NCBI RefSeq assembly: GCF_014805625.2
Contig: NW_023998414.1
Span: 13,564,525-13,628,524, forward strand
DNA from: Glossina fuscipes
Taxonomy: Eukaryota; Arthropoda; Insecta; Diptera; Glossinidae
Reading direction: 5' to 3'
Length of the DNA: 64,000 nucleotides
Shown here: positions 36,395-47,263 of the stretch, in pieces
How the letters are laid out: each line of letters starts with the position of its first letter
Numbering within the stretch: position 1 is the stretch's first letter
The notes under the pieces: model-generated
Told to the model about the DNA's origin: nothing
Database searches by the model: none
What the model saw: the letters and a program-made list of their open reading frames with translations, nothing else
Made by a program: the position numbers and the translations under genes

Positions 36395-36625
36395 TAAAAG
36401 ACAAATTTCAAATTGGACAAGTTAGTTGCAGATCTTATATAATATATTAATGACGGAAGGAGTTTTTTAAATTAAGATGCTAACCTATCATAACAGACTT
36501 TATCAAAGACCTTCGCCACGTCTAGGAATATGTCGCCGCAATATCTTTTATATATTCAATAGTTAATCTGATATAAGAAAGCATGTGATGACATTGCTCG
36601 TATTCAAATAGCAGTTAAGATGGAT
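36395..36625 (-). mobile_element. Jockey-type LINE reverse-transcriptase fragment
   Basis: The minus-strand frame gives YCGDIFLDVAKVFDKVCYDRL at about 36478-36540, matching the FLDVxxAFDKVWH motif of LINE reverse transcriptases. FKKLLPSLIYYI follows, matching the (L)KKLLPS...L segment just after it. One stop codon lies between the two. Upstream residues are compatible with the GFR...HST..Q block but too decayed to insist on. The fragment ends where the mariner relic begins, in the same orientation. Confidence 0.75.
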
Positions 36626-36629
36626 AATA

Positions 36630-37451
36630 TTTTCTTTGTTTTGCAAGACTTTGCAACAAACGTAGCAAACGAAAAAAAAAAATTCACTGAAATATTTTAA
36701 CAAATATTCGCAGTAAACTTATTATTTTATCGATAGACTTATGCATCTAGTCTCGGGATGTGCTCTGGTAGAAATCGATACGCACATGAATGAATGATGA
36801 ATAATGTTCACTTCAATGAGTTCATAAAAATCTTTAAAATTTAAATTTGAATTTAAATTTAAATTCTCGCGGTTCATAGTTGTTTGCTTAAAGTTTGCAA
36901 CAAATTCTTATATTTTTTTAATTATAATACATTATTATTAATAACAATTATTTTAAGATTAATAAAAAATATGTAAATAATCACCCTACATACTGAAGAT
37001 ATTAATTTGAAACAAACTTTACTTATTGTATTAATTTGATCAAGTCATATTTAATGATGGAAAGTTTTTGTTTTCTTTTTATGAAGTATGAATATCTATG
37101 TGCTCTCGTCAAGTCAATAAACAGTAAACTTTGTTAAAAGTTTTTTCATAAAGTCAAGGTCCTATCGTGATAAAAAAAAAAAAAAAAATATTGTATGGTT
37201 GATGGCTCAGATTTATTTAAAATTAGTTACGGCTATTAATTATAAAATTCTCTTTATATACACTATCTAATAGCAACCGGTAGTAATACAGGAATTTTGC
37301 ATATGTATTAAGAATTTATTCACTGTTCAATGAGTGCAACACTGCTTGCAGAGTGATTAATAGATAAATTTATTCATAAAATTTTATATTTTATACTTTT
37401 TAGTTATGTAAGTAAAGTTGGTTTCTTTTTCCCATTTTCTGTCCGCAAAAA

Positions 37452-37496
<45 letters not shown>

Positions 37497-37934
37497 CCAT
37501 TAATAATCTTTATGTTTACATAATATGAATGTCTGCATAGAGAACGGAACAAAATGTCAATCAATATTTATAAAATCCATGCAATGTGTAGTAAGATGTA
37601 TGAACACATGTATGAACACATGCACGAATGCAATACAAATTCGAACACAATTTATATTTATAACTCTGCTAGTAATACTTATGGTGGTAGTAGTATTAAC
37701 TTTATATGAATTTTATACTCGTCGGAAAATAATAGCGACATGTTGGTTTCATCAGTTTGCTTGTCATTCATAAAAAAAAAATTGCTAATGAAAATGTTCA
37801 GTTATAAATGCATTGAAACTCCTAAATTTCAACAATATAAAAAAAATCGTTATATTCTGGGCTTTTTTTCAAAACTAGATATTGCTTCGAAGAACATGTT
37901 TCCACCAAGGAATTTATTTACATCGTGACGCAAG
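36630..37934. other. AT-rich non-coding, no gene seen
   Basis: Includes a (TA)19 tract at 37456-37494 and a poly-A run near 37171-37187. Nothing else was recognised. Confidence 0.5.
37456..37494. repeat. (TA)19 microsatellite
   Basis: Uninterrupted TA units. Confidence 0.97.
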
Positions 37935-38640
37935 CTGAGAAAGCCGGAAGATGGGTGGTAGCAGATAGAATATAGAAAGTATATGCTAGAGGGCGGAAGA
38001 AGAGAAAGAACAGAAGATAAAAGATATATGGTACAGGAGAGAAGACGCAAGATACGTGATAGAAACTAGATGGTAGTAGTTAGAAAGCGCAAGATAGAAA
38101 ACAGAAGAGAGAACATGGATGATTGAAACTAAAAGATAGAAGATCGAAGACGTATGGTAGACAACGAAGGGTAAACTATATATAGAGGAAGACAAATGAC
38201 AGAAAGGGGAAAATAGAAATTAGATATGGTAGCAAACAGAACGCGCAACGTAGAACGGGGAGAATGGAAGGTAGATGGAAAAAAATAGAAAGCGCGAGTT
38301 AGATGACTGAAAACGGATGATAGAAAATAGATAATAAAAGACGGAAGATGGATAGCGGAATATAGAAGATAGATGATGGAAGCCAGAAAATAGAAGATAA
38401 GTATTGGAAGACAAAGATGAGAAAGATAGAACCATAGACGAGAAGATAGAAAATGTATGATAGAACATAGAAAGTGGAAGCTAGAAGATAGACGATAGAA
38501 GATACAAGAAGAAGAGCAGTAGTGGCAGATTAACAATAGAACGTAGAAGAACAAAGATGCAAGATACAAAATAAAAAAGAAAGATGGAGGAAAATGAAGG
38601 AAAGAGTAGATATAAAATATAGTATAAAGACGAATCCGAC
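37935..38640 (+). repeat. Degenerate GATAGAAGATAGAA satellite, purine-rich
   Basis: About 700 bp where the plus strand is mostly A and G and words such as GATAGAA, AGAAGATAGA and GGAAGATGGATAG recur every 10-18 bases with drift. Long minus-strand open frames, up to 176 codons of S/Y/F/L/I at 38129-38659, come from the low complexity (TCTATC reads as S/I/Y/L) and do not indicate a protein. Confidence 0.85.
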
Positions 38641-38644
38641 TATG

Positions 38645-39602
38645 CCGAGTATACAACATTTTAATATTTAAAATTTAAAAATTTAATCAAAACTGCATTT
38701 TCGCTTTTTTATGCATGCTTTTGGAGCTAAAAATAAGGTGCAGATATGTTCCAAAAGCTTATATTATGCAGTTGCATAAAAATTTTAATCCTTAACATAA
38801 TATAACTGAACTGAGTGTGCAATGCATAAAGCATAGCATTCATGACACAAATTCACACATCCTTATATTCATAAAAGGGATTGGACGCACGTATATCTTA
38901 ACTAAAATAGCACACAACTTGTTTATAGCAATAATGCGGAAGTAACTTACTGACTGACTTATGGCAATGTACGCGTTAATCACGAAGAACACAGGACACT
39001 TGAACATACGATAACTGCTACTTAATATGTTGTTAAATTCGTTGCAAGTGTATGCGTGAAATAAGTGCTACTGTTTATACGGGTCTGCTATATATATATA
39101 AGTACTCATTATGTCATATTATGCAACTGTGAACACACTTGCAGTTAAGTTGTTGTGGATAGAAATTTTCAAGAAATTTGTTTGAATAAAATCTAAATTA
39201 GCCGCGAAGCAAACTAAGGTTTAAAAAGAAGCCAAATTTAAATGCTTAAATAAATAGAAAATAAAAACATATACATGACACACCTGCAAATTTACATACA
39301 CATCCGTTAAATAGTTTATTTTTATGAATTCGCTTACATTTGCTTGCAAACACAATACAATGCAATATAAGTGTTCGAGTGAGGAATATATGCAACTTGC
39401 CCAAGCTTCGATCCCATATGGCATTTAAAGGGGTCAATAAATCAATTCAAATTTATGGACACATATACACTTAAGTATAGTTGGGCACTTGTTTAAATAA
39501 CGAATTATAACGAATATTATTAAATTGTAATTTATACAATTCATTATACACGTAATAGCAAAATTCTTATCCTTGACCTGTTTCGTAAATGCAAACACAT
39601 TT

Positions 39603-39633
<31 letters not shown>

Positions 39634-39704
39634 CATATCGTATATGCATCATTATATCTTTTATTTTTCTATCTTGACAGAACCTTTAACGTTATTGCTA
39701 TTGC

Positions 39705-39737
<33 letters not shown>

Positions 39738-40980
39738 TATTATTATTACGTTCGATACGTTGATTGTAACAACAAAGAAATTATATGAGATGCATTCGCA
39801 TATTTGATGAAGCACTACTTGCATGCATTTATAAGATAGCACGTGTTCATTTGTAAGGATATTCGTAAGAGGCAAAGTCTCGTATTGTTAGACGAATAAT
39901 GCAATGAAAATTGCACAATAGTTGACTTTATTCGCGGGGATCCAACTAAAACCATCACAATACATGTAATCAATGATATGCTTACCGTAACATACACATA
40001 AAATGTAATCAAAAATCAGATAAAAGCTTCAAAGCAAGCAAATTGAATCTTAAATACAAATAAAAAGCAAAACAAAACAAAAAAAAATAAATAAATAAAT
40101 TCTTAAGACAGATAGTATCTGCTGCACTAATACTTAAATATTAAAACTATGTTCTAATATTGACGGGTAAACCCGCCTTCATTATCAGTTTGTTCGACAT
40201 TAATGCTTTAGATATAAAAATATATATAGATATAGTAAGTGCCGGCTAGAACATTGACTTCCGACCGATTAAATAGAAAAATTTTAGTATTTTAAAAAAC
40301 GATTAAAATAGTCAGGTTTTGCTTAAGACAGGTCTTGAGTATACCTTGTCCCAATATTTACTCAGCCTTACATCGATATGCAAATTTTCAAATTTAAATG
40401 ACTTTCGCCTTCAACTTTTAGATGATTGTCACATACAATTATACGAAATTCTGGGTCATTATCTACTTTAGTGTAAAATGGCGCGCACAACGGCGTTCAC
40501 CTGTCTGGGCAAGAAAATTTATTTTTCTCGTTTGTTTCTCCCACCTAACGAGCAAAAATGGACCATATGATCACTTACGGACCACACACGAAAATATTTC
40601 GGGATCGTGGCCCCCATAGCCGATCCATTTCTTCCTCTTTCGATTGAAAACCTGTCTTTGGTATCAACTGCTTTGCTAACGCCTTCAAGAATCATTAGTC
40701 TACTCGCAATGTCTCCCTCCTTTTTGGAATTGAGTATCCAACCTTCAATCGCTTTCTAGCAATGGATTTTTCTTCATTCTGGTTTATGCATTAAATTGCA
40801 TTCCACAAATCTTAATTGTACAGGCGTACATACTGTTATAGTATTTAAGAACTCTTTCGTTAAGTTGATACTCTTTTATCATTTTATCTTCATCGTTCGT
40901 TCACTTCTTCTCCCAATTTCATTTGTTCATTATGTTTTTAAATCCACGAAACACCTATCGATCATCATATAACAAGCTAC
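38645..40980. other. AT-rich non-coding, no gene seen
   Basis: Contains a TA tract at 39610-39633, a TTA tract at 39706-39748 and a less AT-rich patch at 40450-40700. No element was recognised. Confidence 0.5.
39706..39748. repeat. (TTA)n trinucleotide repeat
   Basis: About fourteen TTA units with one ACT interruption. Confidence 0.95.
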
Positions 40981-40984
40981 TTAT

Positions 40985-41255
40985 CCGACATATTTCTCAT
41001 CTCGTACTCAATTAATTTAGAAGTCTCATTCGAAGGCGGCCATTTTGTAACATCGTATTTATGCCATCCTTAATCATACTTAAACATAATTTCAGCTAAA
41101 GTGTAGAGTGCAAGCGGATATAAGACTTGTATTCTCGTAATAGTTAAAATGCTTTCCTTAAATGTACCACTGTTACCTGAGAATTTAAAAATTACATTTG
41201 GGATTTCGTTAAAAATTTGATCTGTAAGAAATTCGATTTTTTCTAAACATCCCAA
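40985..41255 (-). other. Unassigned coding-like frame with one stop
   Basis: The minus-strand frame reads CLEKIEFLTDQIFNEIPN, then NSGTFKESILTITRIQVLYP and TLAEIMFKYD, meets one TAA, and goes on in the same frame as WHKYDVTKWPPSNETSKLIE and YEMRNMSDK before the next stop. About 85 codons with a single stop and balanced composition suggest a decayed coding sequence, host or transposon. I recognise no family. An R1 copy begins about 50 bases away. Confidence 0.25.
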
Positions 41256-41304
41256 GACTTTCGATGTAACACATACCAGTGACTTAGTTCAGGGCGATAA
41301 TAGA

Positions 41305-41645
41305 ATCAACTTGTTTTTTATATACCTTGTAGCACTTGTGCTACATTGGCTTAGTAAGTTTGTGCGGATGTACACAACATCCAGAGAGACGAGGGACCCA
41401 CTTATTATTATGAGACGAAACGATTTATAAAATGATTCTACATTTTGAAACTGGTCTGCCGTCTGTCCAATAATTTTTTGCCCAACCTACATGTCGCAAT
41501 TTTTAATGAAAATCATACATCACCGTGTTGAAGCCGATGTACGGATCAGATCACTTTTTCCATCATTTCCCGTATGTCGCCTTCTTTTGAAAAACGTTCA
41601 TTAAACGAAGCAATGTACGGTATTGAATATTGGGCTATATACGAC
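41305..41645 (-). mobile_element. R1 dispersed repeat, minus orientation
   Basis: Minus-strand order: CCGTACATTGC, an ATTTCCCG...GATGG segment, GATCTGATCCG, ATTTTCATTAAAAATTGCGACATGTAGG, GGACAGACGGCAGACC, a decayed hairpin region AGAATCATTTTATAAATCG, GTGGGTCCCTCG, GGATGTTGTGTACATCCGCACAAACTTA, and TGTAGCACAAGTGCTACAAGGTATATAA. Confidence 0.68.
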
Positions 41646-41753
41646 TAAACGTGTCCCATACTACAATCAAGTTTTAAAAAAAACATATTCCAAGATGGAT
41701 GGACCTGCAAAAATGATAGCAAAACATTAATTCACGCTACGTGAGGTAATATT

Positions 41754-41972
41754 TCATATTTGAGAGAATTGCCAGGTAGCTCCTCTAATCTGGCCAAGTA
41801 ATTGATGCAAATTTTTCCTGTCAACAATTACTAATTGCAATGAGCTAAAGCGTCCAAGATTGATTGATATGTCATACTTTATCACGACGAAACCCATGCA
41901 GACCATGCAGAATTTTAACAATTCGATCAAAATTGACAAAGAGTGAGTACGAAGTTTTAATGTATCCAGCAT
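41754..41972 (-). mobile_element. Possible Ty3/Gypsy-like pol scrap
   Basis: The open minus-strand frame includes TLKLRTHS, MGFVVIKYD, SSLQLVIVDRKNLHQLLG and ends WQFSQI. The order LKLRT...G.V.VKY....L.LVVVD..N...LLG loosely follows the protease-to-reverse-transcriptase linker of Ty3/Gypsy pol, where LLGRDWL is usual; here it is LLGQIRG. No reverse-transcriptase motif follows. The assignment is tentative and rests on my reading alone. Confidence 0.2.
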
Positions 41973-42027
41973 AACGCCTGGACTTTGCTCCCTTCAGTGA
42001 TCGCATTCCTTTTCATTTTTTTCGCAG

Positions 42028-42360
42028 AACTTCGTTAACGATGTGAAGCGGTTTCCAGAAGAAACCTATGACACATACACATTGTTTAGTTTTTCACCCA
42101 GAAATCTCAGAAGCTCTTGGGCAATCACATGACCTGAATATTTCGGGGCCAGAAGTTTGACCAACACATGCGACAAAACAGGGTATGCTCTCCCTTATCT
42201 CACTACTACTCTTTAACATGGTTTCTCACATTAAAAAAGAACTTGAAGGAAAAATTCAAAGCAATCTGCGAACTGATTATTATTGACGATCCCGATATTC
42301 TGAGTATTGCTTTAGTATCTTACGCTTATTACTTAAACAAGTTGTTGGCGTATTAGTTGC
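42028..42360 (+). other. Unassigned coding-like segment after a good acceptor
   Basis: A pyrimidine-rich acceptor, CCTTTTCATTTTTTTCGCAG, ends at 42027. The next 34 codons are open with balanced use: NFVNDVKRFPEETYDTY, then TLFSFSPRNLRSSWAIT. They stop at TGA (42130-42132), resume as PEYFGARSLTNTCDKTGYA, and shift frame to HIKKELEGKIQSNLRTDYY. The pattern is that of a decayed coding sequence, but no family is recognised. It could also be an antisense shadow of a pol relic next to it. Confidence 0.2.
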
Positions 42361-43137
42361 GGAATGCCTTAGAAGTCACCCAAACAAAGGTTATGCTGAA
42401 GACATTTAAATACACAAGAAAATGATACAAACAATATAACAACAATATAAGTAAAAAAAAAAAAAAAAATAGTTCGACATGAACAAAAAAAAATATCGAT
42501 AAATTTTCATTTATTTATATTTCTCAATAATATCAATAAATTGCATTTGTTTTTATTACTATCTCAGTTTTAACTTGACTCCCAACATAGCCATACGTCA
42601 AACATATAGCAGAGAATCAAAGCATAGCAAAATATCACGTATGTTAATATTGATGTTATCATACAAAAATTGGAGAATTAAATAATGTTCTTTAGGACAT
42701 AATGATATATGCAATTTCATTTTGTTTAAAAATATACAAAAAAAAAAAAAAAAAATATTTAAATTTTTTTTTATATAACTCTTTTTATAATATATATGAC
42801 ATAGAGCAAGTAACTTATTTAAAAATGTTGGCTAAAGCAATAGTTTACCTAGGTTTACAAGTGGTTAGGTGATGTTGTGTGCGATACGTTTCTTTTAAAA
42901 CGTATACAAGACAAAGAGAAAATATATTTTTCCATTGTATACCGGAGATATATTTATGGGTTTTAATTTTATACTAACCACACGGCAAAACAAAAACAAA
43001 ATATTGTTCGACTTATATATCTATCTATCGTATTGTGTTAACAATCTTGCAAAAGCCAAAAATTTACCAAAATTCACTGTTTAGTAGATTTATGGCTTTA
43101 ACCCTTGCTCGCTCTGGATTTTGTCCCCTTTTCAGTT

Positions 43138-43144
<7 letters not shown>

Positions 43145-43184
<40 letters not shown>
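43145..43184. repeat. (TA)20 microsatellite
   Basis: Uninterrupted; frames on both strands through it are artefacts. Confidence 0.97.
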
Positions 43185-43186
<2 letters not shown>

Positions 43187-43525
43187 TTATCATCGTCCCA
43201 TAAATGAATGCATGACTATATCTGGATACTAATATGTATTCTCCGTAACATTTTACAAAACATGCTATTGTACAAGTACTCATATACGTATACATACGTT
43301 TATCAATACATCTCTACTCAACAGAATATAAATGCCTTAAACAACATACAGGACCATAAAAATTTATTGCAGCTTCACTTGGTTAGCGCCCAAGAAACTT
43401 AAACGAGATTTAGTGAGAGTATGTGAATGCGTTTTGTTCCAATAGTTTTACAACAATTTTATATGAAATTTAATAAAGCGCTTATCACTTTAAAATTTAA
43501 AACATAAAAAGCACAACATTCCCCC

Positions 43526-43527
<2 letters not shown>

Positions 43528-43562
<35 letters not shown>
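43528..43562. repeat. (CA)17 microsatellite
   Basis: Uninterrupted CA run preceded by a six-C run. Confidence 0.96.
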
Positions 43563-43564
<2 letters not shown>

Positions 43565-44510
43565 CCCATATCACCCCTTATACTACAATATGTTACGTTC
43601 CCTAAATTGCGCGTAACATTCCCGAATAACTATTACAGATACTTTCGCATCAAACGTAAAACTTGGAGATTCTCATTTTCTTAAATACATTCATCTCCTC
43701 TCAGCATATACCGCCAACTAAAGATGGCAACATACCAATGCAGTTTATTTTCATAAATTAAATACGTGAAATTAAGTGTAACGCGGCTAAAAATCGGACC
43801 ACAGAAAATAGATAACAATCACTTTCAAATGTTTATATCGACAAACCAGTTTAAACCACACACAAAGGCTCTTCCAATTACTCCTGTAGACAATGCGAAA
43901 AAATCAATGATAAATAGTTTACAGTAAACACGATTCTGCAAAAATTAGCATAAGTCATGCAATAATAGTTTCGATCGTTTCACCGACACGCCCATACATT
44001 TTTGTTGTTATTATATATAGTTGCTTGATGTAGTTGACAACTAAGAGACGCCCGAAATTGTACACAATTTTCTTACATGTTTATTATTATTATTATTTTT
44101 TTTTCTTCTTCTTCTTCTTCTTTTTCCTAAAACTCTCTGGGAAGTTTGTATATATATATATATATGTGTGAACATGTCTTTATAAACAAAAGTTGGGAAA
44201 AATGGTAATCTATGCAGCCAACATATGCTACACAAGTGCATACATACGTTAAAAAGAAAATTTCAACAATTTTTCTTTTACATTTATTATATTAAGTTGT
44301 TGTTTTTGTTGTGGTTATTACTTTGGCATATTAATTAAAATAATATCTATGTGCTCGGTCGTATTCGTATGCAGTCAAGCGTACATGAACTTACTGCTTA
44401 TATATATGCAGACTCTAGATTTAGTTATAGAAAACAAAAATATTTGCTGTGCAATTTTAATTAAATCAATCTCTGCATGCACACTGCAGTCCAGACATAA
44501 TCGCATACAC

Positions 44511-44516
<6 letters not shown>

Positions 44517-44546
<30 letters not shown>
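44517..44546. repeat. (TA)15 microsatellite
   Basis: Uninterrupted TA units. Confidence 0.97.
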
Positions 44547-44551
<5 letters not shown>

Positions 44552-45596
44552 TTAATTCTGCTTCTTTTGTCGGTGTTAAAACAATGCAATGCTAACACTT
44601 GATTATATCGCTTAATTTTCCGTTAGCTTTAATAAAATTTGAACTGCAATCGATTCGCAAGGCACCCCAAACATGTACAATACGACGAATCTATCAATGG
44701 CAATTATAAGTAAATTTTATTTAGATCGGCTTATAATCATAATTACAGTGTACTTTCTATCGTTAGGCAAACGGATATGAAAGATATACACGCTTTTGTA
44801 TAAGCCTTGGTTAACCGATTGCGTCAATACGCCATTAGCTTATCGAAAATTATCTTTATTTGTTTAAAAATAACTTCTATAACATTTCTATATTTTAGCT
44901 AACAAAGTGTATAAAGATTAAATATTTAACGAATTACTTGTGAATATATAGTAGATTGAACGAAAAGTATTAAGCTTTTGGAATTCAAAAGTTAGAATAC
45001 ATTTCTAGCTATTGCAAGAAACATTATAGAATGCAACGCTACCTATGTTATGTCATTTATTTCGTGTAATACTGTCTCAGCAACATATATATATATATAT
45101 ATATACAGACAGAATTGTCATCCAGCGCATCATAGGTTTAGCGTAATCTTTGCCACTTGAAAATATATAACTTCTTGATAATCGTGGTTGCATTTCGCAG
45201 TTTATTTACAAAAGACATTATTTAGACTTCATTTTTTAGTACTCCGAAAACGTGTTCCACCGTTGCGAGCAAGCTTTTGGTATCTTATTACAATCGCACT
45301 GCGAATGGCAACTTTTTTGATGACAACATTTATAGATGTATTAACTTTTGTTTATTATTTTTTACGACAAATTTTCCCTACTTTTCATTCCCATGATTTC
45401 ATGATCGTAAAACTTGAGCGATTTCTAAAACGAAATCATAATTTAATGGTTCAAGTATACCTTCTTTTTTACCTATATTCGACATGCCGTTAGTATAGCA
45501 ATCCTGGATAGTTAAATAATAAGGTAGAGTGTAACTTGGTTTAAGCTAAAACGTAGGGTATGCTACTAGAGAATAACGCAAAAAAATTTTATTATA

Positions 45597-45627
45597 ATGG
45601 GTTGGCAACTAAGTAATTGCCGATATT
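45597..45627 (+). mobile_element. Solo mariner terminal inverted repeat
   Basis: Reads TGGGTTGGCAACTAAGTAAT then TGCCGAT. This closely matches the terminal repeat of mellifera-subfamily mariners (TTGGGTTGGCAACTAAGTAA...), as I recall it. It starts next to a TA-rich site. No transposase follows, and within about 30 bases an R1 5' fragment begins, so this is an end fragment of a mariner or MITE. Confidence 0.72.
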
Positions 45628-45654
45628 ATCAATGAAATAAAAGATTTTTTTTTT

Positions 45655-45740
45655 TTTCGAGGGTTAAGCGAGATAGTGTAGAGTATTTAACGCGTCGACC
45701 ATGCTCGACTATAATGTTCTTACTTGTTCACAGTTTAGTG
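45655..45740 (-). mobile_element. R1 5' end fragment
   Basis: The minus strand reads ACAAGTAAGAACATTATAGT, CGAGCATGGTCGACGCGTTA, then AAATACTCTACACTATCTCGC, matching the AAATACCCTACACCATTTCG block of R1. It shows that full R1 copies begin with ACAAGTAAGAA, like R2. Confidence 0.6.
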
Positions 45741-46884
45741 CATTTCCTACGAATTTTTTTATGTTCAACTAACTCTTTATGTATTTTATTTCATATGACT
45801 CTTCGAAGATTATCAAGGCACAACAAGACACAAGACACAAAAACATACAAACTATTACAAAGTATTTAAGTAAAAAAAAAAATTCAAATAAATTTCATTT
45901 TTTCCTATGAAATAGACGACAAAAAGTATGATATTGAATGTTAGTGAGAAATTTATCCTTTTCGTCCTTCGTACAACGAAATTATAAAACGTATGACTAT
46001 TGTTACATACGAATATCAATATTTTCCCTGTAGCTGCTATTTAAGTTTAATAGAATGTGATCGCACATTTTAATCATTTTACTGATTTTATTTTTATAAA
46101 ATAATTCTAAAAATGGTTGAAAATTAACTGAGAATTGGGAAAAAAAGTTTTATATTTTATAAAAGTGTGTTTGTGACACCTTAGTTTGGTTAAAGCGCTC
46201 ACATTTCAATTTTTTTTTTTTTATGTGAAGCATTTGTCATTTGTTAGTTGCGTAACAATAATTTATTTGAAATTGAAAGCAAAAAAAAATTCAAAATAAT
46301 TCGAAATTTTATTTGGAAAGCAAACGTATGTTTTAAAAAAAAATAAAAATAAAAAAATAAAAAAAAAATTTTATATTACTTCTTACATACGCGTTTTATG
46401 TACTAACATACATTGGTCACTATAGCATATTTGTTGGCAAAAGCAATAACTTATTACCTGTTTGATTAGATCAGATTAATACATCTGCCGTTCGTACACA
46501 ATCTGGACATATTGTACAAAAAGTTTAAATTTTTAGAACAATTCTTTTCAAACCCAACAGCGTGTATAATACTTTTATATAAAAACTTGTACATGCACTT
46601 TATATATAGTCCACTAATAATGTGAATTTTATCAAATGAAATAACAGATTTGTGATATTTAAAGAAAAAAAAAAAAAAAAAAAAATTAAATAAAATAAAG
46701 AGAAAAAAAGAAAAAAAACATTAAAATTTCATACAACAAAGTTTCTATTCATATAATAAATGAAAAGTTTTAAAGTGTTTCCAACTGATTCCCTATAGAA
46801 TGAAATCTAACAAATAAACTTTCCGTTTTTTATATAAAAATTTACTAAAAAGTTATCTTTTTCTTTCTCTCTAACATTTCATTT

Positions 46885-46917
<33 letters not shown>

Positions 46918-46998
46918 CTTGTTCATTTCACCTTTCTTACAGTCTATGGGCGTATGTGTAGAGAAATGTTTACAACAAATATAAATAAAAGTTTCATT

Positions 46999-47028
46999 AG
47001 TGTTGTTTGTTGTTGTTGTTGTTGTTGT
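46999..47028. repeat. (TTG)n trinucleotide repeat
   Basis: About ten TTG units with one TTT interruption at the start. Confidence 0.93.
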
Positions 47029-47158
47029 ACATATTAAAATACTTCTGCTTGACGCCTTCAAGTTTCTATTATTATTTGCAATTTGTACAGAAGCAGGAAG
47101 CAGATGTAAAAGGAGCTAAATAGAAGAGAATACAATTTTTTTTTTTTTTTCTATTAAA

Positions 47159-47263
47159 ATGGAAAACAACGAAAAACCAAAAACAGATTATCATCAACTT
47201 GATGTGCATCTCTTAATACCTGACACTTATAACGAAGTTATGGAAGATTCCGGTAGAGTATGA
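47159..47263 (+). other. 34-codon open frame after a T-tract
   Basis: Starts ATG GAA AAC just after a T14 tract and reads MENNEKPKTDYHQLDVHLL then IPDTYNEVMEDSGRV, ending TGA. The composition is protein-like, with many acidic and basic residues, unlike random AT-rich frames here. GGTAGAGTATGAGT near the end offers weak donor sites. It could be a short exon, a small ORF or chance. Confidence 0.18.

Larger units (their letters stand above)
42365..45590. other. AT-rich non-coding, no gene seen
   Basis: Holds TA tracts at 43145, 44517 and 45084, a CA tract at 43528 and a TTC/TTA patch at 44079-44127. The 101-codon plus-strand frame at 45188-45493 is hydrophobic and matches no family. Confidence 0.5.

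Noticed and set aside
38129..38659. 176-codon open frame on the minus strand, the longest in the window
   Set aside because: It lies entirely inside the purine-rich GATAGAA satellite and is made of S, Y, L, I and F from TCTATC-type triplets; low complexity explains it.
45188..45493. 101-codon hydrophobic plus-strand frame
   Set aside because: No motif, no splice context, composition compatible with chance in T-rich DNA.
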